NCBI RefSeq assembly: GCF_014649695.1
Contig: NZ_BMTN01000004.1
Span: forward strand, 558,001 to 622,000
DNA from: Streptomyces kurssanovii
GTDB lineage: Bacteria; Actinomycetota; Actinomycetes; Streptomycetales; Streptomycetaceae
DNA length: 64,000 nt
Direction: 5' to 3'
Below, one piece after another: positions 25,469-34,482 of the stretch; position 1 is the first letter of the stretch, and every line of letters starts with the position of its first letter. The translations under genes and the position numbers were made by a program. The notes under the pieces are model-generated. The model searched no databases and was not told the origin of the DNA. It saw nothing but the letters and a program-made list of their open reading frames with translations.

Positions 25469-26116
25469 ATGGGCGCTTCCGACAGACGGATCGCGTCGCT
25501 GCTGCGGCAGATCGCCACGCAGGACGTCGTCGTGCTGCGACAGGAGATGGCCGTCGCCAAGCGGGTGGCCGCGCAGGCGCACGTCGTCGAGCAGTACGGC
25601 TTCGAGTACGGGGAGGCCCGGCGCGAGGGCCACAACAAGCAGGTCCTGGCCGTGTACCTGTACCGCGACCCGCGGCCCGAGGCGCGAGCCCGCGAGGCGG
25701 CGACGATCGCGGCCTACCCGGACGCCGGGATGGGCGGCGCCGTGCCAGGGCTGCGGCCCGGCACGCTGAGCCCGGTCCCCGAGGCCGAGGCGGCGGTCGC
25801 CCTGCTGAAGGACCGCATCGGGTACGACGTGATGGCGAAGGCCGCCGACAAGGGCCAGAAACGGTTCGCCTATGCGATGACCGGCGTCGCCGCCGCCGTC
25901 CTCCTGCTCATGGGCAAGTGGGTGGAGGGCATAGCCGTGGGCGCCGTCCTCGCCGCCTTCCTGGTCGGCGCGTTCCGGCTGAGCGACGTCCGGCGGCAGC
26001 GCGTCGCCGATCGTCTGACGGCCGGCGGTTTCACCGCCGTCACCGACGAGCACGGCCGCCGGCGCTTCCTGCGGTCGGGGCAGCAACTCCCGGGGCACGC
26101 CAACCCGTTCGCGTAG
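25469..26116 (+). CDS. uncharacterised protein with two C-terminal membrane helices
   Basis: A 215-residue protein. ATG 25469 is preferred (GGGAGAAG upstream); another in-frame ATG is 18 bases earlier. The N-terminal 130 residues are charged and probably helical, and include VVVLRQEMAVAKRVAAQAHV, which could form a coiled coil. Two hydrophobic segments follow (AYAMTGVAAAVLLLMGKWV, and AVGAVLAAFLVGAFRL), then a basic tail. No known family. It is convergent with the duplicated LCP 3' end and shares a terminator with it, so it marks the intact chromosome just left of the island. Confidence 0.7.
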   Translation: MGASDRRIASLLRQIATQDVVVLRQEMAVAKRVAAQAHVVEQYGFEYGEARREGHNKQVLAVYLYRDPRPEARAREAATIAAYPDAGMGGAVPGLRPGTLSPVPEAEAAVALLKDRIGYDVMAKAADKGQKRFAYAMTGVAAAVLLLMGKWVEGIAVGAVLAAFLVGAFRLSDVRRQRVADRLTAGGFTAVTDEHGRRRFLRSGQQLPGHANPFA

Positions 26117-26130
26117 TGACCGGGACGCCG

Positions 26131-26170
26131 GAAGGGGCCCGCACCGCGCGTACGCGGTGCGGGCCCCTTC
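26131..26170. terminator. bidirectional terminator, perfect 18-bp stem
   Basis: Arms 26131-26148 and 26153-26170 are exact complements with loop CGTA. It lies 14 bases after the membrane-protein stop and 12 bases beyond the stop of the convergent chimeric gene. It is probably the original terminator of the LCP gene before the rearrangement. Confidence 0.85.
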
Positions 26171-26182
26171 GACGTGCGAGGG

Positions 26183-27043
26183 TCACTTGTCGCTGACGGT
26201 GACCTTCTCGTCGTTCTGGATCTGCTTCACCAGCTGCTGCACCTTCGCCTTGTCCCAGACGAGGTTGCCGCCCTGGCTTCCCGACGTCGGCATGTTCATC
26301 GACGTACCGTCGCCGCCGCTGATGCCCTTCATCGCGAAGAACATCTCGCCCAGGTCGAACAGGGACATCTCCTTGTCGACGATGAGCGTGTCGAGGCCGG
26401 CGCCCAGGGTCGGGTACAGCTTGAACGGGTTGAGGATCGTGCCGGGGGTCGCCGCCTGGCTCGCCAGCGCGGAGAGGAACTTCTGCTGGTTCTTGGTGCG
26501 CGCGAGGTCCGACTCCGCGAAGGCGTAGCGGGCCAGCGCGAAGTCGGCGTTCGGTCCACCCGAACCGGCGGCGACGATCTTGCCGTCGGACTGCAGCACC
26601 ACCCCGCGAGCCCGATTGCTGCCGCCGAAGTCGGTGGTCACGAGGCCGTCGCCGCCGAAGCTGGCGTCCAGACTGCCGTCGGGGTTGTGACGCAGGACAG
26701 CGAAGTCGCCGGCTGCCGTGTCGGCGACTGTCGAGCCGACGGCGACGAGCCGGCCGTCGGGTGCCAATGCCACGTCTTAGCCCTCATCGGCATCGCTGCC
26801 GAACCCGGTGAGCACCCTGCCATCGCCGCCGAAGGCCGGGTCCAGGTCGCCCGGGGCGGCCAGCGGGTTTCCGGGCAGGGACAGTACGAGCGCCAGGTTC
26901 GAGACTGCCACGGCCGCGGCCCGGCCGGCTCGTGACCGCCTGCGTCGGGCCACGAGCCGGCACACCAACGTCGAGCGGGCAGCGGTCACAGCCTCCCGCC
27001 GGACATACGGCGCACCGTCCGCGGCGGGCCGTACTGCGCTCAC
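26183..27043 (-). pseudogene. chimera: delta-60-repeat secreted protein gene with in-frame stop, fused to the 3' end of an LCP gene
   Basis: Read on the minus strand from 27043, the frame encodes a basic start, a hydrophobic signal and DLDPAFGGDGRVLTGFG, a hallmark of delta-60 (Asp-Pro-x-Phe-Gly-Gly-x-Gly) beta-propeller repeats. A TAA at 26777-26779 interrupts the frame. It then continues with ALAPDGRLVAVGS and SLDASFGGDGLVTTDFGG. At 26532 the sequence changes abruptly to the last 113 residues of the LCP protein encoded at 37 kb (from AFAESDLARTKNQQ on), in frame, ending in KVTVSDK. The LCP part lacks its catalytic domain. The downstream segment could be translated from GTG 26773 (196 residues), but no function is likely. 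Confidence 0.8.
26194..26532 (-). repeat. left copy of a 339-bp direct repeat (LCP gene 3' end)
   Basis: Identical in sequence to 37098-37436 as far as I can compare by eye, and in the same orientation, 10,904 bp apart. The match stops sharply on both sides. On the low-coordinate side only the last three codons differ (Ser-Asp-Lys here, Thr-Gly-Asn in the right copy). Identity at third codon positions too points to a recent event or ongoing gene conversion. Confidence 0.9.
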
Positions 27044-27440
27044 TGCGGGCCTCGATCCACCCCCGCGAGTGACGTCCTGAGCACGTGACCAGCCCCCGCC
27101 CGGACTCGGGAAGGGGCTTTGACCAGCGGGTTCGCCACGGCACGGTCGGCTGGGACAGAGCGGGACGACCCGCCGTGTGCTCCGCGGGCGTCCCGCCGCG
27201 CAGGGCCGGACCCTTCAGCGCGGTCACCGCCGGGACGAGATCGCTGGAGCACGGCCTCCACACGTGCCGGCCCGGGATCTTCGAGCCGCTGACGTCAGCG
27301 CCGCGTCAGTCAGTGGCAGTCGGCCGCGCCGGTGGCCGGCAGAGGCCGGCCCGACCTGCCGCCGGCGGCCTCGTCGGAACCCGTTACGCCTTCTGCGCGT
27401 CCTCAACCCACGGACACCAGAAGTCGCCCAGGAGGGGGAA
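27044..27440. other. roughly 400-bp region between the chimeric pseudogene and the toxin operon
   Basis: No gene is supported on either strand. Frames present have Arg/Pro/Gly-rich out-of-frame composition. It presumably carries the promoter for the rightward operon starting at 27441. I see no obvious -10/-35 pair or repeat. Confidence 0.5.
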
Positions 27441-27869
27441 GTGGCCGTGGAGCAGCCGAGGACCGCGCTGGCCGAGCGGATCGCCGAACGGAGAAGGGGG
27501 GTCGGTGACCCGCGGGCCCTGGTCGGTGAGATGCGGCGTTCGGTGCTTCTGGTGCCGACGGCCGGTGGTGGTCTCTGGTCGGCGCGGTCGGGCGGGGTGC
27601 GATGGGTGTGCGGGTTCACCGACGAGGCGGCGCTGGCCCGGTTCGCGCTGCTTCAGTCGTCCGGTGACCGGCCCATGGACTACGCGGCGCTGCTGGGTGC
27701 GCGCATCGTTGACGAGGTCGTGCCGTTCCTGGAGGAGCCCGCCGGCCTCGCGGTCGACATCGCGACGGAGGGCGGGTCGATCTTCTTCCCGCCGGTGGCC
27801 GGCATCGTTGCGGACGGCGTCGCGGTCGACTCCGGTGAGGCGGAGAGGGGGCGCGGTCATGGGTGGTGA
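27441..27869 (+). CDS. SseB-domain-like protein at the head of the RHS toxin operon
   Basis: A 142-residue protein starting at GTG 27441 directly behind GGAGGGGGAA; GTG 27447 is an alternative. The middle part (RRSVLLVPTAGGGLWSARS, then VRWVCGFTDEAALARFAL, and DYAALLGARIVDEVVPFL) matches the SseB N-terminal domain pattern of strand, Trp/Cys turn and helix. In actinobacteria such small SseB-like genes often accompany WXG100-type secreted toxins; a chaperone or secretion-helper role is inferred. It overlaps the next gene by 11 bases, so translation is coupled. No signal peptide. Confidence 0.72.
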   Translation: MAVEQPRTALAERIAERRRGVGDPRALVGEMRRSVLLVPTAGGGLWSARSGGVRWVCGFTDEAALARFALLQSSGDRPMDYAALLGARIVDEVVPFLEEPAGLAVDIATEGGSIFFPPVAGIVADGVAVDSGEAERGRGHGW

Positions 27870-28524
27870 CGGGGCGGATCTCAGCTTCGACAAGGCGTCC
27901 GTCGTGAAGTTCACGAAGGGCGTGGGGGCGACCATCGATCAGCTCGGTGAGCTGGGGGGCGCCACCGGTTCGGTGATGGGCAAGGGTTTCTCGGAGCTGT
28001 CGATGACCGGGATGGAGGCCGGGCATCACGGTCTTTCCGTCGACTTCGAGGACTTCTGCGAGCGCTGGGAGTGGGGTGTGCGGGCCTTGGTCCACGATGC
28101 CAGTGCGCTCGCGAACCGTCTGGGCCTGGCGGCGGGTACGCAGTGGGAACACGACCAGTACGTGGAGGGCGCGATCAAGGTGGGCGTCAACTCGGTGATG
28201 GGCGGCAACCCGCATGCCACCGAGGAGGAGATCACGAAGCAGGGCTGGGGTGAGGTGTTCACGCCGGACTATCTGGACCCGGACTGGAGCGCCGAGTCGT
28301 GGGACAAGGCCGGTCAGGACATCGAGCAGACCTGGAAGGACACCGGCCGCGCCGTGCTCACCGAGGGGCAGGGCGGCCAGAGGTCGGAGATGCTCAACGA
28401 CGCGCTCGGCATCTCCGACGAGCAGTGGAGCCGGGCGCTGGACGACACCTTCGGCCCGTCGCCCGAGGAGCGTGCCCGGCAGGCCCAGCAACAGGGTGAC
28501 CGGGGCGCGGGCGGGGGGAACTGA
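27859..28524 (+). CDS. uncharacterised alpha-helical partner encoded directly before the RHS toxin
   Basis: A 221-residue protein starting at ATG 27859 inside the end of the SseB-like gene, and ending 2 bases before the toxin start. No signal peptide or membrane helix. The first half is helical with Gly/Met-rich repeats, and RWEWGVRALVHDASALANRL resembles the Trp-containing helix of WXG100-type substrates. The second half is acidic (EEITKQGWGEVFTPDYLDPDW) with a Gln/Gly end. The tight coupling suggests it is a co-secreted or chaperone-like partner needed for toxin export by a type VII system. I know no named family, so this is inference from context. Confidence 0.7.
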   Translation: MGGDGADLSFDKASVVKFTKGVGATIDQLGELGGATGSVMGKGFSELSMTGMEAGHHGLSVDFEDFCERWEWGVRALVHDASALANRLGLAAGTQWEHDQYVEGAIKVGVNSVMGGNPHATEEEITKQGWGEVFTPDYLDPDWSAESWDKAGQDIEQTWKDTGRAVLTEGQGGQRSEMLNDALGISDEQWSRALDDTFGPSPEERARQAQQQGDRGAGGGN

Positions 28525-28526
28525 GC

Positions 28527-31500
28527 GTGGGTATCGGTGACTTTGTCAGTGACATCACGCCCGACTCGGTCGAGAAGGTGGTCGAGGACGGTGTCGAGTG
28601 GGCGGGTAACCGGGTCGAGGACGCCGGGAACTGGACCGCCGACCGGCTGGACGACGTCGGCTGGGAGTCCGGTGCGGACTGGGTGCGCGAGCAGTCGCGC
28701 TCGGTCGCGAACCGGATGGGTGCCGAGGTCGATGAGATGGACCTGGGGCAGACCGAGGACAAGACCAAGCTGATCTACGGCAGCCCGGAGAAGATCCGCT
28801 CCACCGCCAAGCAACTCCGCGGCTTCCAGACGGCGTTCGACACCGCCGGTGAAGGCCTCAAAGGACTCAAATCCACCGAGCTCAAGGGCGAGGCGGCCGA
28901 CGCGCTGCGGACCGCGGTGAGCACCCAGCCCCCCAAGTGGTTCACCGGCGCCGACGCCTTTGAGAAGGCGGCCGGGGCGATGGAGAACTTCGCCGGCACG
29001 GTCACCTGGGCACAGGGCCGGGCGCAGACGGCGATCGACAAGTGGAAGGAGGGCACCAAGGCATCCCAGGACGCCGCCGATGCCCACCGCAAGAGGGTCG
29101 ACGACTACAACAATGCGGTCGACCGCTACAACGCCCAGCCCGCCGACGAGCGCAACCCGTCCACGCTCCCGCCGTGCCCCGCACCGACGTTCTCAGACCC
29201 CGGCAAGCAGCTGATGCAGGAGGCACAGGACATCCTCGCCGAGGCCCGCAAGCAGCGGAACACTGCCGCCGAGACGGCGCGCACCGCGGTCCGCGCCGCC
29301 CGCGACAAGGCCCCTGAGAAGCCTTCGTACGCCGAGCAGTTGGGCGACGGTCTGCAGGAGCTGCAGATCATGGGTGACCACGTCGGCGGCGGCATCGTCA
29401 AGGGCTCGGCGGGGCTGCTGAACTTCGTCCGCGGGATCAACCCGCTGGACCTGTACAACATCACGCACCCGGCCGAATACGTGACCAACCTCAACAGCCT
29501 CGCCTCTGGCCTCGTCCTGGCTGCCAACGACCCGGTCGGCACGGGCAAGCAGATGATCAACGACTTCATGAAGGACCCCTACGAGGGATTCGGCCGTCTG
29601 CTGCCCGACGCCGCGCTGACCGTGGCGACCGGCGGCGGAGGCGCAGCCGTCAAGGCCATACGCATCGCCGAGAACGCCGCCGACGCAGCGAAGACGCGCA
29701 AGCTGGTCGACGACAACCCCGACGGCACCCACAACACCACGGACGGCGACCGCAAAAAGGGCGGCGACCCCGTGGACCTCGCCACGGGCAGGATGTTCCT
29801 GCCCCAGACCGACGTCGCCCTGCCAGGCATCCTGCCGCTGGTCTTCACCCGCCGCACGGAATCCGGTTGTGCGGTGGGCCGCTTCCTGGGCCCTGCCTGG
29901 ACGTCCACGGTCGACGAGCGGCTGGAGATCGACGCGGTCGGCGTCGTCCACGTCACCGCCGAGGGGCTGCTGATCACCTACCCGCACCCGGTACCCGGTG
30001 CTACCACGCAGCCGGAGACGGGCAGCGCCAGTACCTTGCTGGCCCGTGACGCTGACGGCCACTACACGGTCAACGACCCCGACAGCGGCCTGACCTTCCA
30101 CTTCACCGCCCCGTCCGACAGCGAACCGGGGGGAGACGGCCGCGCCTGGTTGTCCGGCATCACCGACCGCAACGGCCACTCCGTCACCGTCGACCGTACC
30201 GAGGACGGCGTGCCGACGGACCTGATCCACTCGGCGGGCCACCACATGAAGCTGTCCGTGACCGACGGCCTGATCACCGGCCTGTCCTTGGCCGGCGCCG
30301 GTGAGAACGGCTCAGACCTTCCGCTGATGAGCTACGGCTACGAGGACGGAAACCTCACCGCGGTCACCAGGCCTTCCGGGGCCACCACCGCCTTCGTCTA
30401 CGACGACCGCCGCCGCGTGACCGCCTGGATCGACTCCAACAACAGCCGCTACGACTACATCTACGACGACCGCGACCGCGTCGTCGCCGAAGGCGGCGAG
30501 GCCGGCCACGTACAGATCACCCTGGCCTACACCGAACCGGACCCCGAGACCGGCCACCGCACCACCACGCTCACCACCGCCGACGGGCACGCCACCCGCC
30601 ATCTGTTCGACCACCGTTGCCGTCTGCTGGCGCTCACCGACCCGCTGGGCCACACCACCCGGTTCACCTACGACCCGCGCGGCAACCTGCTGACCCGCAC
30701 CGACCCGCTGGGCCTCACCACCTCCTTCTCCTACGACGAGGACGGCCGGCTCGTCTCCGCCACCCGCCCCGACGGCAGCGAACTGCACACCGTACGCGGC
30801 CCGTTCGGCCTACCGGTGGAGATCGTCGGGCCGGACGGCACCCGCATGCTCCACGAGTACGACGAACGCGGCAACCGCACGGCGGTCACCGACCAGGCCG
30901 GCACCACCACCCGCTACACCTACGACCACGCCGGCCGGCTCACCTCGCTCACCGACGCCCTCGGAGCCACGACACGCGTGGTGTGCGACGCGGCGGGGTT
31001 GCCCGTGGAGGTGACCGGACCGTCTGGCGACGTCACCCGCACGGAGCGCGACGCCCTCGGCCGTCCGCTCCGGGCGACCGACCCGGTGGGAGGGGTTACG
31101 TACTTCGAGTGGGACGCCGACGGGCAGCTCGCCCGGCGCACCGGCCCCGACGGCGCCACTCAGTCATGGACCTACGACGGCGAGGGCAACTGCCTCACCC
31201 ACACCGATGCGTCCGGTGGCGTCTCCCGCTTCGAGTACACCCACTTCGACCTGCCGGTCGCGCGCACACGGCCCGACGGCGCCCGCTACGAGTTCGAGCA
31301 CGACGCCGAGCTGCGCCTCACCCGCGTCACCAACCCGCAAGGGCTGTCCTGGACCTACGAGTACGACGCCGCCGGCGACGTCGTCTCCGAGACCGACTTC
31401 GACGGCCGCACCCTCACCTACCGGGTGGACGCCGCAGGCCGGCTCGCCGCCCGCACCGACGCGCTCGGCGGGACCATCTCGTTCGAGCGCGACCAACTCG

Positions 31501-33293
31501 GCCAGGTGGTCCGCAAGGACGTCGACGGCCAGGTGACGACCTACGCCTACGACAGGGCAGGACGCCTGCTGGAGGCGGCCGGACCGGACAGCGAACTCCG
31601 CTACCAGTACGACCGACGCGGACTCACCAAGACGGAACTGGTCGACGGCCGCCCCATCTTGTACTCCTACGACGTCTTGGGCCGCCGTACGCGCCGCACC
31701 ACGCCCACCAGTCACGTCACCTCCTACTCCTACCGCGCCGACGGACTACCCCACCGCCTGACCAGCGGCGGTCACCGGATCGACTTCACGCACGACGCCG
31801 CCGGCCGAGAACTCGCCCGCGTGTTCGGCGACGCGATCACCGTGACCTCCGCCTGGGACGAGGCCGGACGGCTGGCCGAGCAGCACATCACCGCCGGAAC
31901 GCGCACCGTCAACAGCCGGGCCTACACCTACCGTGCCGACGGTCACCTGACCTCCCTCACGGACCGGCTGTCGGGCAACCGCACCTTCGATCTCGACCAA
32001 GTGGGCCGGATCACCGCCGTCCGCGCCCGGGACTGGACGGAGGGGTACGCCTACGACGCCGTCGGCAACCAGACCTCGGCATCCTGGCCGTCCCGGCACC
32101 CGGGCAACGAGGCCACCGGAGAACGCGCCTACACCGGCACCACGATCACCCGCGCCGGAGGCGTGCGCTTCGAACACGACGCCCTCGGCCGGGTCACCCT
32201 CCGGCAGAAGACCCGTCTCTCCCGCAAGCCCGACACCTGGCGCTACGAGTGGGACACGGAGAACCGCCTCACCTCCGTGACCACCCCCGACGGCACACGC
32301 TGGCGGTACCGCTACGACCCCCTGGGCCGCCGCACCGCCAAGCAGCGAATCGCCGAGGACGGCGAGAGCGTGGTCGAGGAGACCCGGTTCACCTGGGACG
32401 GTCTCACCCTGTGCGAACAGACCATCCACCGGCCCGATCAGGCGAACACGGTCGCCCTCACGTGGGACCACCGGGACGTCGTCCCCCTGACCCAGACCGA
32501 GCGCATCCTCAGCGCCGACAGTCGACAGGAGGAGATCGACCGCCGGTTCTTCGCCATCGCCACGGACCTCACCGGCACGCCCACCGACCTGATCGACGAG
32601 TCCGGCGACATCGCATGGCGGTCCCGTTCCACCCTGTGGGGAACCACCGCCTGGGCCCGCGACAGCAGCACGTACACGCCTCTGCGTTTTCCCGGCCAGT
32701 ACTACGACCCCGAGACGGGCCTCCACTACAACTACTTCCGCCACTACGACGCCGAGACGGGCCGCTACACCTCCCCCGACCCCCTCGGCCTCGCTCCAGC
32801 CCCGAACCCCGTCGCGTACGTAGACAACCCGCACAGCGGGTGCGACCCGCTGGGCCTCATGCCCAAGTACACGAAGGAGGAACGGGCCCAGAAGCGGATC
32901 AACAAGGTCGTGGACGACATCGTCGAGAGAGCACATGACGGCGGGTTCAGGAAGCGCCACGACTACCACGGGGACACCCGGCACGCCTTCAGCGACGAAC
33001 GGGTCGTCGAGATCCTCAAGAACCCGGACGCCGTGTACCACTCGGCGGGCACGGCCGGGACGTTCACCTTCCGACAGGGTGACGACATCGTGGTGATCGA
33101 CGGCCCCGGTAACACCCAGGGCCAGGCCATCACGGCGTACGGTCCCTCGGGCATCAAGGGCGACTCCGGGGCCACGGCGCTCGGCGGGAAACCAACGGAC
33201 CCCGGCGCCCCGGTGACGCACGAGGACATCGTGAACGGCAGGATTCCCGCCAAGGACGGCCGCTTCCAGCCTCCGGCGGTACAGATCAGATGA
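28527..33293 (+). CDS. RHS-repeat polymorphic toxin with WXG100-like N-terminus and C-terminal nuclease-like domain
   Basis: A 1588-residue protein starting at GTG 28527. No Sec signal. Residues about 80-200 are helical with Trp-rich turns (KIRSTAKQLRGFQTAF, TGADAFEKAAGAMENFAGTV), resembling the type VII-dependent export domain of Streptomyces toxins. About 410-490 fit a DUF6531 region (DPVDLATGRMFLPQTDV). Residues about 560-1380 contain YD/RHS repeats (YDERGNRTAVTDQAG, YDHAGRLTSL). The core ends with PGQYYDPETGLHYNYFRHYD near 1389 and DPLGL at 1440-1444. The last 144 residues are the variable toxin (HAFSDERVVEILKNPDAVYH, FRQGDDIVVIDG), whose pattern suggests a BECR/EndoU-like nuclease fold; that is inference. 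Two immunity-type genes follow. Confidence 0.88.
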   Translation: MGIGDFVSDITPDSVEKVVEDGVEWAGNRVEDAGNWTADRLDDVGWESGADWVREQSRSVANRMGAEVDEMDLGQTEDKTKLIYGSPEKIRSTAKQLRGFQTAFDTAGEGLKGLKSTELKGEAADALRTAVSTQPPKWFTGADAFEKAAGAMENFAGTVTWAQGRAQTAIDKWKEGTKASQDAADAHRKRVDDYNNAVDRYNAQPADERNPSTLPPCPAPTFSDPGKQLMQEAQDILAEARKQRNTAAETARTAVRAARDKAPEKPSYAEQLGDGLQELQIMGDHVGGGIVKGSAGLLNFVRGINPLDLYNITHPAEYVTNLNSLASGLVLAANDPVGTGKQMINDFMKDPYEGFGRLLPDAALTVATGGGGAAVKAIRIAENAADAAKTRKLVDDNPDGTHNTTDGDRKKGGDPVDLATGRMFLPQTDVALPGILPLVFTRRTESGCAVGRFLGPAWTSTVDERLEIDAVGVVHVTAEGLLITYPHPVPGATTQPETGSASTLLARDADGHYTVNDPDSGLTFHFTAPSDSEPGGDGRAWLSGITDRNGHSVTVDRTEDGVPTDLIHSAGHHMKLSVTDGLITGLSLAGAGENGSDLPLMSYGYEDGNLTAVTRPSGATTAFVYDDRRRVTAWIDSNNSRYDYIYDDRDRVVAEGGEAGHVQITLAYTEPDPETGHRTTTLTTADGHATRHLFDHRCRLLALTDPLGHTTRFTYDPRGNLLTRTDPLGLTTSFSYDEDGRLVSATRPDGSELHTVRGPFGLPVEIVGPDGTRMLHEYDERGNRTAVTDQAGTTTRYTYDHAGRLTSLTDALGATTRVVCDAAGLPVEVTGPSGDVTRTERDALGRPLRATDPVGGVTYFEWDADGQLARRTGPDGATQSWTYDGEGNCLTHTDASGGVSRFEYTHFDLPVARTRPDGARYEFEHDAELRLTRVTNPQGLSWTYEYDAAGDVVSETDFDGRTLTYRVDAAGRLAARTDALGGTISFERDQLGQVVRKDVDGQVTTYAYDRAGRLLEAAGPDSELRYQYDRRGLTKTELVDGRPILYSYDVLGRRTRRTTPTSHVTSYSYRADGLPHRLTSGGHRIDFTHDAAGRELARVFGDAITVTSAWDEAGRLAEQHITAGTRTVNSRAYTYRADGHLTSLTDRLSGNRTFDLDQVGRITAVRARDWTEGYAYDAVGNQTSASWPSRHPGNEATGERAYTGTTITRAGGVRFEHDALGRVTLRQKTRLSRKPDTWRYEWDTENRLTSVTTPDGTRWRYRYDPLGRRTAKQRIAEDGESVVEETRFTWDGLTLCEQTIHRPDQANTVALTWDHRDVVPLTQTERILSADSRQEEIDRRFFAIATDLTGTPTDLIDESGDIAWRSRSTLWGTTAWARDSSTYTPLRFPGQYYDPETGLHYNYFRHYDAETGRYTSPDPLGLAPAPNPVAYVDNPHSGCDPLGLMPKYTKEERAQKRINKVVDDIVERAHDGGFRKRHDYHGDTRHAFSDERVVEILKNPDAVYHSAGTAGTFTFRQGDDIVVIDGPGNTQGQAITAYGPSGIKGDSGATALGGKPTDPGAPVTHEDIVNGRIPAKDGRFQPPAVQIR

Positions 33294-33300
33294 GGCAGTG

Positions 33301-34056
33301 ATGACGACGAAACTGAAGTTCGACGGCGGCTGGTCCGCGACGGTGACGGACGAACCGCTCAAGCTCGTTCCCCGTCTCCTCGGTACTTTCCTGATCGTTT
33401 CCCCCTATGCGGACCGGGTGGAACGGGAGAAGTTCCTCACGGACACCTTCGGCAGCCAGGACTGGCTGTGGGACCTCCCTGACATTTTCCGCTTTGACCC
33501 GAGCGGCCGACGATTGGTCGGGGCTGAATTCCGGATTCCGGAAGCGTCCGCCCCAGCCGAGGACTCGGCCCGCCTTCCTGGCATGCCCGAAGTACGCCCG
33601 GGCGGGCTCCGCGCGGACAAGGTCGAAGACTTCCGGCATGAGATGTGCACGGTGCTGTGCCGCGCTCCCGGCGATGCCGTGCTGACCTGCCTGCGCGACC
33701 TCGACGTCCTCGACGAACCACTGGATGCCCGCATCGGCATCGCCCCCGACGTGGCGCTCCTCGTCCAGCACGGCAACGTCGTCGGCTGGAGCCTCACCGA
33801 CCCCGCGCGCTATCTCACCACCGCGTACGCCGCCCCCGACCCCAACCCGCCCTCACCCTCGACCCGCCGCCTCCTCACCGAATGCCTGGACCTCATCACC
33901 ACGCCGGGGGTCGACGACGTGGTGGACGGTGAACCGGCCGCCCTGGCCCGCCTCCGGGCCGCCGACGAGACCCTGCGCGCCCAGCGCGAGGACCGGCACC
34001 GGGCCGACACCCTGCTCGAGCTGATCGCCACCTACGTGGAGGACTACGCGAGCTGA
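33301..34056 (+). CDS. probable cognate immunity protein for the RHS toxin
   Basis: A 251-residue, acidic, soluble protein. ATG 33301 is 7 bases after the toxin stop, with GATGAGG overlapping that stop; GTG 33298 is an alternative. Protein-like features include an Asp/Trp-rich first third (DTFGSQDWLWDLPDIFRFDP) and a helical end (LRDLDVLDEPLDARIGIAPD, VVGWSLTDPARYLTTAY). No signal or membrane segment, as expected for a cytoplasmic antitoxin blocking a delivered nuclease. Immunity function is inferred from position immediately after the toxin domain and from a decayed homologue further downstream. I do not recognise the family. Confidence 0.72.
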   Translation: MTTKLKFDGGWSATVTDEPLKLVPRLLGTFLIVSPYADRVEREKFLTDTFGSQDWLWDLPDIFRFDPSGRRLVGAEFRIPEASAPAEDSARLPGMPEVRPGGLRADKVEDFRHEMCTVLCRAPGDAVLTCLRDLDVLDEPLDARIGIAPDVALLVQHGNVVGWSLTDPARYLTTAYAAPDPNPPSPSTRRLLTECLDLITTPGVDDVVDGEPAALARLRAADETLRAQREDRHRADTLLELIATYVEDYAS

Positions 34057-34077
34057 TGACCGCCGACGGTGCACGCC

Positions 34078-34419
34078 ATGGGTCTCGACCGCCGGCCTGG
34101 GTTCCACCCCGACGATGTCGCCCCGACCAGTGCGGCAGCGCGGCAACTGGCGTTGCTGAACGCCTTTACTGCCGGGCTCTGCAGCGCCCCTGACTGCGCT
34201 CATGGCTGGTGGCAGGCACGACGCACGTCCCAGGCGAACGGCGAACGAGTTCGGGGCGCACTAGGCGACCTCTTCGACCAGGTGTTCATGATCTTCGAGG
34301 ACTACTCGATCGAGCCCGATCTCGCAGAACCCGGCGATCTCGACGATGACGAACTTCGAACCGCCGTGCACGGGGCCTGGGAGGCGTTTCGTCGCTCGGG
34401 AACCGACCGAAACCGGTAG
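34078..34419 (+). CDS. small hypothetical protein between two immunity-type genes
   Basis: A 113-residue frame starting at ATG 34078 (GTG 34069 also in frame), with no strong ribosome site. The C-terminal half looks coding (FDQVFMIFEDYSIEPDLAEP, LRTAVHGAWEAFRRSG) and is acidic and helical, which fits small immunity proteins. The first half has AAARQLALLNAFTAGL. It may be a second, unrelated immunity gene retained from an earlier toxin tip, or a fragment. No family recognised. Confidence 0.45.
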   Translation: MGLDRRPGFHPDDVAPTSAAARQLALLNAFTAGLCSAPDCAHGWWQARRTSQANGERVRGALGDLFDQVFMIFEDYSIEPDLAEPGDLDDDELRTAVHGAWEAFRRSGTDRNR

Positions 34420-34482
34420 CCGTCGCCCGGCACATCGCTCGTACAAGGGCTTTCGCCATCGCATCCGCGGAGGGTATTCGCC

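Noticed and set aside
27085-27858. Longer upstream start for the 221-residue gene before the RHS toxin
   Set aside because: The extra part overlaps the SseB-like gene in another phase and is Arg/Pro/Ser-rich. The ATG at 27859 gives tight coupling and protein-like sequence from the first residue.
30617-32938. A 773-codon frame inside the RHS gene in another phase
   Set aside because: It overlaps the RHS repeats completely and is made of Arg/His/Pro-rich periodic sequence, a shadow of the repeat coding.
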